DNA of 64,000 nt from an uncultured Kiloniellaceae bacterium. Lineage in GTDB: Bacteria > Pseudomonadota > Alphaproteobacteria > Kiloniellales > Kiloniellaceae. Position 1 is the first letter of the stretch, and the number at the start of each line of letters is the position of its first letter. The notes under the pieces were generated by a model, which did no database searches, was not told the DNA's origin, and saw only the letters and a program-made list of their open reading frames with translations. Position numbers and translations under genes: made by a program. Shown here in pieces: positions 43,790 through 52,229 of the stretch. The stretch lies in contig CANMQP010000006.1 of NCBI GenBank assembly GCA_947500035.1, positions 38,899 through 102,898 on the forward strand, in the 5' to 3' direction.

Positions 43790-44296
43790 TTACGGCTTAC
43801 TGCCGGGTTGGCGCATATTTTGGTCGAAGAATGCGCAGCTTCGTCTTGCGATAGATCCGTCATCGTCGCTTTTCACTTCCGCGTTGAGCTGAGCGACCGT
43901 CACGGCGCGCAAGGCCTGGCGGTAAGCCTGCTCGGCGCGCAGCATGGCGGCATTGACCTGGCAGGGCGCTTTGAAATGGCGCTTGGCCAGCGGGTTCGGA
44001 CCGTTCCGGCGGATTTCCTTGCACCTGAAAGCGGGTTCCGGTCCCTCGACGGCGAGGACGATATCCAGAAGCGTTATCTTCTCGGGCGCCTTTGCCAGCC
44101 GGTAACCGCCGCTCGGGCCGGAGACCGCATGGACGATCCCGGCTCCGGAGAGCGCCTGCAGATGCTTCAGAAGATAGCTTGTCGAAACACCGTAGAACTC
44201 GGCCAGGGCCGCCGCCGACAAAACGCCCTCCGCAGGCAGCGCGGCCAATAGGGTGACACTGTGTATCGCTTGCTCCACGCCGTCGCCCAGTTTCAT
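43790..44296 (-). CDS. Rrf2 family transcriptional regulator
   Basis: 168 residues. The N-terminal winged helix is typical (LSAAALAEFYGVSTSYLLKHLQ, cited as its region, then VSGPSGGYRLAKAPEKITLLDI). The C-terminal part holds Cys at about 92 and 112 in FRCKEI and APCQVN, possible Fe-S or redox ligands as in IscR/NsrR-type members, and another Cys near 154. It probably controls itself and the AhpD gene, and perhaps the WrbA-like gene, by the shared GGATA-N5-TATCC sites. Confidence 0.88.
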   Translation of the reverse strand: MKLGDGVEQAIHSVTLLAALPAEGVLSAAALAEFYGVSTSYLLKHLQALSGAGIVHAVSGPSGGYRLAKAPEKITLLDIVLAVEGPEPAFRCKEIRRNGPNPLAKRHFKAPCQVNAAMLRAEQAYRQALRAVTVAQLNAEVKSDDDGSIARRSCAFFDQNMRQPGSKP

Positions 44297-44333
44297 CTCT
44301 CATGCTCCCGCTCACTATGGATGCCGCTATAAT

Positions 44334-44348
44334 AGATGTTTTTTATCC
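44334..44348. promoter_or_regulatory. Candidate Rrf2 site upstream of the Rrf2 gene
   Basis: AGATGTTTTTTATCC is a one-sided match to the GGATA-N5-TATCC pattern found at 43221 and 45125, 38 bases upstream of the Rrf2 ATG. Function inferred. Confidence 0.45.
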
Positions 44349-44446
44349 ATAATCAGAGCAAAGATAAATCGAATAGCTGCCCCGGACTCCCGACACCACC
44401 CTGCCGCCCCCGACTGACCACGCCGCAGGATTGCCGGTCCACGGCG

Positions 44447-45028
44447 TCACGCGCGGTTCCAGCGCTGCGTCGCCTCGGCCACGCGCACACCGAGCAGGCG
44501 GCCGGTTTCGAGCTCGGCACTGTTGGGCGAGTCCTCCGGGCCGTGATCGGTAAAGGATTGCGTTCCGACGCCCGTGTAGTGTCCGGTACGATTGATCGCC
44601 GTTTCGTAATCGTGGGACGTCAGGCTGTAGCCGGGCTTAAAGGCCGGAGAGACCCAGTTCATACCGTGCTGGCAGGCCAGGACGATAAACTGATTGAGCG
44701 TCGCAGCCTTATCCCCCGAGGGTGTCCCCGAATTGGTGAAACCCGCCGCCAGCTTATCCTTCCAGCCCTGCTCTTTGTAGACTTTGGAGGAGGCGTCGGC
44801 GAAGCCTTTAAAGCTGGCCGAGGCCGCTCCCATATAGGTCGCCGAGCCGAACACGATGGCATCGGCCGATGCGAGAACCTCCCAGGGCCCGGCGTCCGGC
44901 CGCTGCAGCTCATCGGTATTGTGGAGTGACGAGACCGCGCCTCCATCGCTCACCCCCTTGGCGACAAACTGCGCCAGCCGTTCCGTATGTCCGAACCCGG
45001 AATGATACACGATCGCGACCTTCACCAT
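44447..45028 (-). CDS. WrbA-like NAD(P)H:quinone oxidoreductase (flavodoxin fold)
   Basis: 193 residues from the ATG at 45028, preceded by AGGAG. The flavodoxin FMN loop is VAIVYHSGFGHTERLA; VFGSATYMGAAS and NSGTPSGDK are the phosphate-side and WrbA-like segments. It reduces quinones to protect against redox stress. A motif shared with the Rrf2 gene lies about 97 bases upstream, so it may be in the same regulon. Confidence 0.87.
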   Translation of the reverse strand: MVKVAIVYHSGFGHTERLAQFVAKGVSDGGAVSSLHNTDELQRPDAGPWEVLASADAIVFGSATYMGAASASFKGFADASSKVYKEQGWKDKLAAGFTNSGTPSGDKAATLNQFIVLACQHGMNWVSPAFKPGYSLTSHDYETAINRTGHYTGVGTQSFTDHGPEDSPNSAELETGRLLGVRVAEATQRWNRA

Positions 45029-45124
45029 CTGCCGACTCCTTTCTGTGCGGGTTTCTGAAAAGCTCTCTGCGGCGCGGGCGGAAAAACGCTCCCCGCACCT
45101 CATGAGTCGTGCAAGCTTTATCAT

Positions 45125-45139
45125 GGATATTTTTTATCC
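45125..45139. promoter_or_regulatory. Candidate Rrf2 site upstream of the WrbA-like gene
   Basis: GGATATTTTTTATCC is a perfect GGATA-N5-TATCC inverted repeat, about 97 bases before the WrbA-like ATG. It matches the sites near the Rrf2 gene and inside 43209-43247. Confidence 0.55.
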
Positions 45140-45269
45140 GCAATAAGGAAAAATGAATTGCCTCCTGGTCATAGGCATTCTGCGCAGGCCTCCCTGCTCA
45201 GATGACATCGCGCGCCTTGACCTCCCGTACCAGCTCACAAAAGATGTATGGCCCACCCCTCCTCATCAC

Positions 45270-45878
45270 CTACTCTCTCTGTCGAAAGCGAATAGCGTAG
45301 GCTTTATAGGGAATCCCAAAGTAGTCAGGTGCCTCGCGATAGGGTTCAAACCCCATTTTCCCATAGAGATTTCTTGCAGCTTCGTTCGCCAGGGCAACAT
45401 GCAGCCCCACGGCTTCGGCCTTATCCTCCAGCGCAGCATCGATGCAGGCCTGCGTGAGTTTTCGTCCGACACCGCATCTCGCATAGGCCTGCGACACGGC
45501 CACGGCGCGAATATAGGCGAAGGAGTCCGGGTAGATGATGTGGCCGCCGTGCCCCGGACCCGTGTAACGCACAGAGCCAACAATCTCCCCGCCCAGGACG
45601 GCAACGAACAAACGCCCGACGCTGTCTTCGGCGGTGGTAAAACGGATCCCCTTTGCCATGGCCGGCCAATTGCCCTCAGGCAGAAGCGGCCGCAGGCGCG
45701 AAAAGGCGGCGATAGCGACATCACCGGCAAGGCTGAACTCGCTCTGATCCGCGGGACGAACCACGATCTCATTCGGCCTCAATTGCACCGCCTCCTCTAC
45801 GCGCTGGGGTCGGGTCTCTTTTTGCGGTCTCCAAGGACAATGAGTGCGTAACTCAAGACCGCACTCCGAACACATCAT
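45270..45878 (-). CDS. GNAT family N-acetyltransferase
   Basis: 202 residues. The acetyl-CoA loop region YIRAVAVSQAYARCGVGRKL and the later LHVALANEAARNLYGKMGFEPY are classical GNAT motifs A and B (R/Q-x-x-G-x-G form: CGVGR). The N-terminus has a CxxC start (MMCSECGLEL). Substrate unknown. It is a single gene between the WrbA-like and ABC-type genes. Confidence 0.85.
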   Translation of the reverse strand: MMCSECGLELRTHCPWRPQKETRPQRVEEAVQLRPNEIVVRPADQSEFSLAGDVAIAAFSRLRPLLPEGNWPAMAKGIRFTTAEDSVGRLFVAVLGGEIVGSVRYTGPGHGGHIIYPDSFAYIRAVAVSQAYARCGVGRKLTQACIDAALEDKAEAVGLHVALANEAARNLYGKMGFEPYREAPDYFGIPYKAYAIRFRQRE

Positions 45879-45926
45879 GGCTGCTCACAATATCTGTGCG
45901 CCGGAAAATTTTATACTGTTACCCGA

Positions 45927-47096
45927 CTAAGATATAAACCGCCTGACTTCATCATAGCGGATTCGGACATCTTCAACGGTTTGATAATACCTGAACAACT
46001 CTCGCAGCGGCGCCGAGAAATCTTTGTAGGCGGCAAGAACGGCGACCAGCGCGCCCAGGGTCAAGCGGTCTTCGATCACCAGATATCCGCCGACCGCATA
46101 AAAGAAAAATGGGGTTAATGCAGTCAGAAAGTTGTTGAGTGATTTCATGAAAAACTTCGACTTGTGAATCTCGAGCCTGATCGTTTCGATGCGTTTAAGA
46201 CTCGATGCGACGGCATTTAAGTCCCTTAACGACAGAGTTTCAGAGATCGCCTGCTCACCGAGCCGTCCCCCCAAAGACCTCATTTCATGTACGCGGCGCC
46301 GGGCAAGACGATTGATCTTGCGCTGCAGCCTGGGAATAAGCGCGAGCTGCAGCGGCAGCAGCGTGATAGCGGCGGCACCCAAAATCGGATCCTGGGCAAA
46401 CATGAAAACGAGGATGGTCAGGAAAGTGCCCCCTTGAAAAACAGGCAGCGCAAAGGCGTCGGCGGCAAATCCGCCGATCGGCTCGACCTCCTGCGTGATC
46501 AGGGGAATCACTTCGCTTCGCTGCGGTGAACCGGCGCCCGCGCGCCAAAGCCTGAACACAGTTAAACGCAGTCGCCGGAGCAAGCGTTCGCCCACGCGGC
46601 CCTTGAAGAGGTTGATATAGAATTTCAAAGCGCCGTTAACGACAATTGCAGCAAGGTAGGCAGCACAAAGAACAAAAAGATGGCTGACTTGCGAGACGAC
46701 CTGGCCAAAATACTCCTGAGGCAGATGCTCTTCCGCCAGGGCATTGTTTATGATCGTCTTTGGCAGCTCCAGAGTTGCGTAAAGAATTGGCATCGACAGC
46801 AGGCCCGCGGCAATAAGACCAAGCTGCGCACTGCGCGAATGTTTAAGAATGAACCGGATGCCGGTATCCGGCAGGATCGAAACCTGATACCCCCGCGGTT
46901 TGACCGGTGGGCCCTTCCGGCGATAACGGTCGAGCAGGTATCGAGCGAGGCGCGTGAGCACCAGGACGATGAGACCCAGCGGCGCCCAGATCAAGACAAC
47001 ATGTAGAACCGGATGCATCCATTGGGGCGTTTCATCCCCCATGTGATGGCCGATGGCGTGCGCAACCCAGTGAAGGAGATCGTGATAGAGATCCAC
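45927..47096 (-). CDS. ABC exporter transmembrane domain lacking an ATPase domain
   Basis: 389 residues from a GTG. The helices, loop LGGRLGEQAISETLSLRDLNAV and the end PLRELFRYYQTVEDVRIRYDEVR match the transmembrane part of type I half-exporters (MsbA-like). The protein stops at the linker (RRFIS then TAG), exactly where a nucleotide-binding domain would start. No Walker A or ABC signature is visible here or in the adjoining bases. A partner ATPase or a non-ABC function is possible. Confidence 0.75.
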   Translation of the reverse strand: MDLYHDLLHWVAHAIGHHMGDETPQWMHPVLHVVLIWAPLGLIVLVLTRLARYLLDRYRRKGPPVKPRGYQVSILPDTGIRFILKHSRSAQLGLIAAGLLSMPILYATLELPKTIINNALAEEHLPQEYFGQVVSQVSHLFVLCAAYLAAIVVNGALKFYINLFKGRVGERLLRRLRLTVFRLWRAGAGSPQRSEVIPLITQEVEPIGGFAADAFALPVFQGGTFLTILVFMFAQDPILGAAAITLLPLQLALIPRLQRKINRLARRRVHEMRSLGGRLGEQAISETLSLRDLNAVASSLKRIETIRLEIHKSKFFMKSLNNFLTALTPFFFYAVGGYLVIEDRLTLGALVAVLAAYKDFSAPLRELFRYYQTVEDVRIRYDEVRRFIS

Positions 47097-47196
47097 TTTT
47101 TCGCCTTGGAACTAGGGCTTTTTGGGATTCAGGCTGTTGTTGTGGCCGGACCGGCCAAGCCCCCGGTTGGCGGGACCGGCTAAACCCCCGGCAAAT

Positions 47197-47220
47197 CCCA
47201 GCGGTGATTTCACCGCCGGG
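47197..47220. terminator. Hairpin downstream of the copper genes
   Basis: GCGGTGA-TT-TCACCGC (47201-47216) with CCCA/CGGG flanks lies just past the copB stop. Only a short T-run follows on the minus strand, so the terminator role is uncertain. Confidence 0.35.
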
Positions 47221-47229
47221 ACTCGCAAC

Positions 47230-47931
47230 TCAGAACAGGATCCGGGTACCGATCACAAAGAAGACGGCGTCATCATCTTCGCCGTCATCACGTGCCAGAT
47301 CGGCCGTTTCACCAAATAGACGCTCGTAGTGAACTCCGATGTACGGTGAGACCGCACGGTCGATCAGGTCATAGCTGAGACGTGCGCCGACCTCCAATTT
47401 TGGACCCCAGGCACCTGCGCCGATAGCTTCGTCGTCGGTGAAGGGCAGATCAAGTTCGATACTGGGCACGAAGGTGATGCGGTTTGTGACCAGGCCTTCG
47501 TACTCAACCTCAAACCGGGCTGCGGGGTCTTTGCTAAGGAAGAGATCAGCATCTACTTCGAACCACTGTTGTGCCAGGCCGTGCAACCCAAGCACCCCAT
47601 AGAGCCTGTCAGGGCCGTCTGGCGTATCCACCCTGATCCCGCCTACCGCATCGAAGAAGTCGGATATCGGAACCTGAAGCCGCGCCTGGTTCTCCAGCGT
47701 TTCAAAGGCATCCTCTTCGAACGAAAACTCCGCCTCGCTCCGCCAGACGAACTTCAGTTCGTCCGTCCCGATAATGGCGTCGAAGTCCCAAGCAAAGACG
47801 TCACTTTCGTCGCCGATTCTGTACTCAAGCTGCTCGGCTTGAATACCCCATATAAGCTGTTCCGCCGCAAGCGGCGAAGCCAGGAGGATCGCCGGAGCCA
47901 AAGCCCCGGCTAGAAACAAACGTATCCCCAT
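47230..47931 (-). CDS. copB: Copper resistance protein CopB
   Basis: 233 residues. A signal peptide ending LAAEQ is followed by outer-membrane beta-barrel type sequence with CopB landmarks: WDFDAIIGTDELKFVWRSEAE (partly cited), GIRVDTPDGPDRLYGVLG, ARFEVEYEGLVTNRI and a C-terminal aromatic end (FFVIGTRILF). CopB is an outer-membrane copper-handling protein. It starts three bases after the copA stop. The His/Met-rich N-terminal region of many CopB proteins is short here. Confidence 0.88.
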   Translation of the reverse strand: MGIRLFLAGALAPAILLASPLAAEQLIWGIQAEQLEYRIGDESDVFAWDFDAIIGTDELKFVWRSEAEFSFEEDAFETLENQARLQVPISDFFDAVGGIRVDTPDGPDRLYGVLGLHGLAQQWFEVDADLFLSKDPAARFEVEYEGLVTNRITFVPSIELDLPFTDDEAIGAGAWGPKLEVGARLSYDLIDRAVSPYIGVHYERLFGETADLARDDGEDDDAVFFVIGTRILF

Positions 47932-47934
47932 GGA

Positions 47935-49701
47935 TTAGCTCCCGCTTTCTGGCGTGAGCGCCGCCTGTTTGTCATCGGGTCCGCCTTCGACCACGACCTT
48001 TCGGAACATTCCGCTGTCGGCGTGGTAGGAGAGATGGCAATGAAAGGCCCACTGCCCCTCGGCGTCCACTTCCGTCTCCATATGGACGGTCGTTCCCGGT
48101 GCCACGTTGACCACGTGTTTGATCGGATCCCACGCGCCGTTGCCGGTGTCGATGATCGACCACATCCCGTGCAGATGCATCGGATGGCTCATCATGGTCT
48201 CATTGACGAACTTGAAGCGGACGCGTTCGCCGTACTGAAGCCGTATCGGTTCGGCATCCGCGTACTTGATGCCGTTGATGGACCAGGTGTAGCGCTCCAT
48301 ATTGCCGGTCAGGCGCAACTCGATTTCCCGCGTCGCTTCCCGATCTTCGTACAGCGGTTTCTGCGCCTTGAGATCGGCGTAGGAAAGGAACTTTCCGCCG
48401 TTCGCGGCAGTGGGGGCGATGCCGCTGCCCGGCGCGTAAAAGGGATCTCCAGCATCCATTTTCATGCCGGCATGTGCAGAATGATCCATGCCCTCCATGG
48501 ACATTCCTTCACCCATGGAATGCTCGCCGGCCCTATCGCCATGGTTCATCGCGCCATGATCCATGCCTTCCATGGATGTCCCGTCGGGCATGCGATGGTT
48601 CATACCGGCCATCGCGCCGTGATCCATGTCCTCATGGGCCATCCCCATATCCGCCATGGTCAGGAGCGGTGCATCCCGCAGCTCGGGCACTTCCGCGATC
48701 ATGCCTTCGCGCGGTGCCAGTGTGCCTCGTGCGAAGGCCGTCCGGCCCATAGATTCCGCAAAGACGGTGAAGGCCTTATCTTCCCGCGGCCTGACGATCA
48801 CGTCGTAAGTCTCCGCGACCGCAATCCGGAACTCATCGACGGTGACCGGCTGCACGTTGTTGCCGTCGGCCTGAACAACGGTCATCTTGAGGCCGGGAAT
48901 CCGAATGTCGAAATAGGTCATGGCGGAGGAGTTGATGAACCGCAGACGCACACGTTCGCCGGGTTTGAAGAGGCCGGTCCAGTTCTGGTCCGGGCCCTTG
49001 CCGTTCATCAGCCCCGTAAAGCCCTGCAGGTCTTCGATGTCCGTGGGCATCATCCGCATTTCGCCCCAGGCGCGGCGGTCGGCAAGCGCCGCACCAAAAC
49101 CCTTGTCTTCGGCGTCGTCAAAAAAATCAAAGAGCGTGCGCTGCTTACGATTGTAGTAGTCAGGCATCATCTTGAGATTGCGCATGATCCGGTTGCCGGA
49201 ATGCGGGTGCGCATCGGTCAGCTGGATCACGTATTCCCGGTCGTAACGGAAAGGCTCCCGATCCTTGGACTCGATGATAATCGCGCCGTAGGCCCCATCG
49301 GGTTCCTGAAAGCCAGAGTGACTGTGGAACCAGTAGGTGCCGTTCTGGACGATCGGGAAGTTGTAGGTGAAGGTTTCACCCGGTGCGATACCTTGGTAGC
49401 TGATGTCCGGCACGCCGTCCTGCTGGTAGGGCAGGATCAGACCGTGCCAGTGTATCGAGGTCGGTTCGGAGAGATTGTTTGTCACATTGATAGTGACGTC
49501 TTCGCCTTCCTTGAAACGCAGCACAGGACCGGGCGAGGCGCCGTTGTAGCCGATCCCCCTTTTCGTGAAGTCGCCGGTATCAATCTCGATCGGATCGACC
49601 GTCAGGTTATAGGTCCCGGCCAGGGCCGGCAGCCCGCCCGACAGCGCGAACAGGACCGCGGCCCCGAGCAGCCCCGCCCGGCGTAATTTCATACTCATCA
49701 T
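47935..49701 (-). CDS. copA: Multicopper oxidase CopA (periplasmic copper resistance)
   Basis: About 588 residues from the ATG at 49701 (AAGGA 8 bases upstream). A signal peptide with Arg pair (KLRRAGLLG) leads to three cupredoxin domains. Copper ligands are visible in TSIHWHG, YWFHSHSG, MSHPMHLHG and WAFHCHLS. A Met/His-rich loop near 390-450 has repeated MDHGAM/MEGMDH motifs, like CopA copper-storage loops. It oxidises and handles Cu(I). It is between the cupredoxin and copB genes and is probably one operon with them. Confidence 0.92.
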   Translation of the reverse strand: MMSMKLRRAGLLGAAVLFALSGGLPALAGTYNLTVDPIEIDTGDFTKRGIGYNGASPGPVLRFKEGEDVTINVTNNLSEPTSIHWHGLILPYQQDGVPDISYQGIAPGETFTYNFPIVQNGTYWFHSHSGFQEPDGAYGAIIIESKDREPFRYDREYVIQLTDAHPHSGNRIMRNLKMMPDYYNRKQRTLFDFFDDAEDKGFGAALADRRAWGEMRMMPTDIEDLQGFTGLMNGKGPDQNWTGLFKPGERVRLRFINSSAMTYFDIRIPGLKMTVVQADGNNVQPVTVDEFRIAVAETYDVIVRPREDKAFTVFAESMGRTAFARGTLAPREGMIAEVPELRDAPLLTMADMGMAHEDMDHGAMAGMNHRMPDGTSMEGMDHGAMNHGDRAGEHSMGEGMSMEGMDHSAHAGMKMDAGDPFYAPGSGIAPTAANGGKFLSYADLKAQKPLYEDREATREIELRLTGNMERYTWSINGIKYADAEPIRLQYGERVRFKFVNETMMSHPMHLHGMWSIIDTGNGAWDPIKHVVNVAPGTTVHMETEVDAEGQWAFHCHLSYHADSGMFRKVVVEGGPDDKQAALTPESGS

Positions 49702-49771
49702 CTTGATCATCCTTAAAAGTGATTCCCGGACAGGCGCGGCCCCGCCTCGGGGGCGCGCCGTGCCCATCGGA

Positions 49772-50317
49772 TCAGTGGGTCAGGTTGATTTCGCCCATCA
49801 TCCCGGCGTCGTAGTGGCCGGGAACGTTGCAAGCGAATTCAAGCGTGGCATGTTCCGGAAAGGTCCAGACGATTTCGCCAGTCTGTCCCGGCTCAAGCAG
49901 CGTGCTGTTTGGATCGTCGTGCGCGCCGTGCCCCATCGATGCCTGCATCTTTTTTGCGGCATCCCAATTGATCCTGTCCGCTTCCAGCACCCCGTGCTCA
50001 ACCATCATCATCATCTCTCCCTGATGGGCCATATGTCCCTTGGCGGTGCCGATATTGAACTCGTGCACGAGATCGCCTCCGTTCCTGATGACAAAGCGGA
50101 CGGTTTCACCTTCCCGAATATCGATAGTTTCGGGCTCGTAGTAGTTGTCGTACATCGTGACTTCGATGGTGCGTGTCCTATCAGATGCGTTGCCGGGCTT
50201 GCCGATAGCCTCAACGCCAGCGTGTGTACCGGCGGCCAGGGCCGCAGTTGCAACAACAGGTAACGAAGCGGCCAGACCGGCAGCCGCAATGCCTTGCCTC
50301 ACGAACTTGAAGTTCAT
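49772..50317 (-). CDS. Periplasmic cupredoxin-domain copper-binding protein
   Basis: 181 residues with a signal peptide (AAAGLAASLPVVATAALAAG). The cupredoxin core shows IEVTMYDNYYEPETIDIREG, then VRFVIRNGGDLVHEFNIG (His), and FACNVPGHYDAGMMGE (Cys-x4-His-x5-Met), a type I copper set. A Met-rich GEMMMMVEHGVL loop precedes an additional His-rich part (SMGHGAHDD). It leads the copper operon and may pass copper to CopA. Confidence 0.88.
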   Translation of the reverse strand: MNFKFVRQGIAAAGLAASLPVVATAALAAGTHAGVEAIGKPGNASDRTRTIEVTMYDNYYEPETIDIREGETVRFVIRNGGDLVHEFNIGTAKGHMAHQGEMMMMVEHGVLEADRINWDAAKKMQASMGHGAHDDPNSTLLEPGQTGEIVWTFPEHATLEFACNVPGHYDAGMMGEINLTH

Positions 50318-50521
50318 GGTAAATCCTTACGGTTCTCGAGGGCGTTGGCGCACGACGCATGCGGTCAAGCGCGGACAACGCACTCATTTTTTGTGGAAAG
50401 GCCGGTTCACAGTTTCAACTTAAGATGTGAAAAGGAATCGGACCTGAAAACATGAATAAAGCCTGCCGACCCCAGTCGCCTCGAGGCCACTTGATAGGTT
50501 CAGAACAGACTTCGAGAATCA

Positions 50522-50875
50522 TCAGGATCGCGGAGGAGGTGTCTCTGACTCGGGTTTAAGGCCCAAAACCAGCCTGTCCGAAGTTGGCGCGTCGATTGTA
50601 AGACTCCAGTCGACATTCACGACCGTCCACATATCGGACCGGAACGCAAATACAGAACAATGACTGGCCGTCATGCAGCATTGGCTCTGTTCACTGTCCG
50701 CCGGATGGCCGTGATCCGGCCCCGCAGGCGCACCGCGATCGGCATCGGCATGGTCATGCAAGGCTGCCCCGTCGGCTGGCTCCTGGGCATGAACGTGCGG
50801 AAAGGCATGCGCTGTCGCAAGAGGCACGACAACAAGCATCCAGACTGCAAGGAACATAATCATCCGGCGTATCAT
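50522..50875 (-). CDS. Small exported His/Cys-rich protein of the copper region
   Basis: 117 residues with a signal segment (IMFLAVWMLVVVPLATAHAFP). The mature part is rich in His and Asp (HVHAQEPADG, HDHADADRG, PDHGHPADS) and has CCMTASHC, followed by a Pro-rich end (PESETPPPRS). Such small proteins occur near copper-resistance genes and probably bind metal. The family is not firmly recognised. It lies upstream of the cupredoxin gene, on the same strand. Confidence 0.6.
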   Translation of the reverse strand: MIRRMIMFLAVWMLVVVPLATAHAFPHVHAQEPADGAALHDHADADRGAPAGPDHGHPADSEQSQCCMTASHCSVFAFRSDMWTVVNVDWSLTIDAPTSDRLVLGLKPESETPPPRS

Positions 50876-50989
50876 GCTATTGGTATGGGCCTTCCACTAA
50901 CTGGAAGGTCAAGAGTTGCTTTCAACATACTCATTCGACGGTCGAACCCCGCATAACTCCGGCTGCCTTTAATGCAACCCACTGCACCC

Positions 50990-51952
50990 TCAAGCCCCCT
51001 CCCGCATATCGACCGCCGAGGCCGTATCGAAGAACTCATTGAACTCGACGATCTTCCCGTCCCGCATCCGGAAGAGATCGACCTTGTCGATGGCCACGAG
51101 ATTGCCGGTGGACTTGTAACGAAAACCCACGTCGGCGTGGACGGCGACCAGGTCGTCCTGGGCGATCATGCGGTTGATGGCGTATTTCTCCAGGTCGTAG
51201 TCGGCGTGGATGCGCGCGATGTTCTCCAGCACCGCGCGGCGGCCGTGGCAGGGACCGGCGAAGCTGAAGTCTTCGCAGCGGGCGACGGCGTTGTAGCTGG
51301 CTTTGTCGTCGAAGAGGCTGACCAGGGGCTGGGGATCGCAGGCCGCGTAGGCGTCGTAGCAGCGCGAGAGCAGGTCCTTGTTGGCGGCGGCGGCGATATT
51401 GTTGGCGGCGGCCTCGTTGTTGGCAGAAACGCTTTTGCGCAGTGCATCCGCGGCAGACTCGGAACAGCTTGCCCCGGGCCGCCGTGCGCCGCCGTCAGCG
51501 GAGGTGCCATGCCCCCGGCTCAGTTCAGTGTTGGAGGGCGTGCCGGCGCGCTTCATCCAGGCGCGCAGGCCGGCGGAGTCGAAAAACTCCACGAACTCCA
51601 CGATCCGGCCGCGCTGGAACCGGATCAGATCGCCGAGCTGAACCTCGGTCCTCTGGTCCGTCTCCTTGTGGCGGAGCAATCCGCCGGTAATGGCGAAGAC
51701 CGAATCTCCATCCACCAGCATTTCGTAAACCTTGTAACTCTCCCAGGCGAAGATTTCGGAGATCGCGGTCAGGGCCTTGCGCGCGCCCTCGGGGCCGGAG
51801 CTGGGGCCGGCGAAATGCAGGAAACTCTCGGGCGCCGTGAAGCGGATCACCCCGTCATCAGCGAAGAGGTCGAGCAAGGGCGCCGCGTCGCCCCTGTCGT
51901 AGGCGGCATAGGCCAAACGCATGCTTTCCAGAACCCCGGGGTTCGCCGCCAT
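50990..51952 (-). CDS. Tandem SnoaL-like (NTF2 fold) protein
   Basis: 320 residues with two SnoaL-like domains, about 1-135 and 195-320, each ending in the same kind of strand (GRIVEFVEFFDSAG and GKIVEFNEFFDTAS), joined by an Ala/Ser-rich linker (about 140-190, AADALRKSV, NNEAAANNIAAAANKD). The duplication suggests gene fusion. Function unknown; the family includes cyclases, isomerases and hydroxylases. It is the only gene on this strand here. Confidence 0.78.
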   Translation of the reverse strand: MAANPGVLESMRLAYAAYDRGDAAPLLDLFADDGVIRFTAPESFLHFAGPSSGPEGARKALTAISEIFAWESYKVYEMLVDGDSVFAITGGLLRHKETDQRTEVQLGDLIRFQRGRIVEFVEFFDSAGLRAWMKRAGTPSNTELSRGHGTSADGGARRPGASCSESAADALRKSVSANNEAAANNIAAAANKDLLSRCYDAYAACDPQPLVSLFDDKASYNAVARCEDFSFAGPCHGRRAVLENIARIHADYDLEKYAINRMIAQDDLVAVHADVGFRYKSTGNLVAIDKVDLFRMRDGKIVEFNEFFDTASAVDMREGA

Positions 51953-52229
51953 TTCAGGTCTCCAGCGATGAGCGGATGACGGCAGTGTAACAGAAACGAC
52001 TCATTCGGGCATTCTCTAAAGGTCTTTCCCGCATGAAAGGTGATCGCAAAGTTTCGCCGGAACCGCCGGGAGGGGGCACTCGGCAGGTCTTTTGTGACGG
52101 CCTCATGAAATCTCCCGCGCTTTCAGGCGCACTGCGCGGCGCCTCTTCATTGATAGTGGCCCCCGCGAGAAAACTCGGCCAAACTCCTGGGCGAAATCTT
52201 TAAGCCTTGCGACGGAGTCCGCACGCCCA

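Noticed and set aside
48022..49686. 554-residue plus-strand frame opposite copA
   Set aside because: Antisense shadow of the multicopper oxidase, whose copper ligands are all on the minus strand.
50972..51979. 335-residue plus-strand frame opposite the tandem SnoaL gene
   Set aside because: Reads as Gly/Val/Ala-rich shadow without a domain; the minus frame has two matching SnoaL domains.
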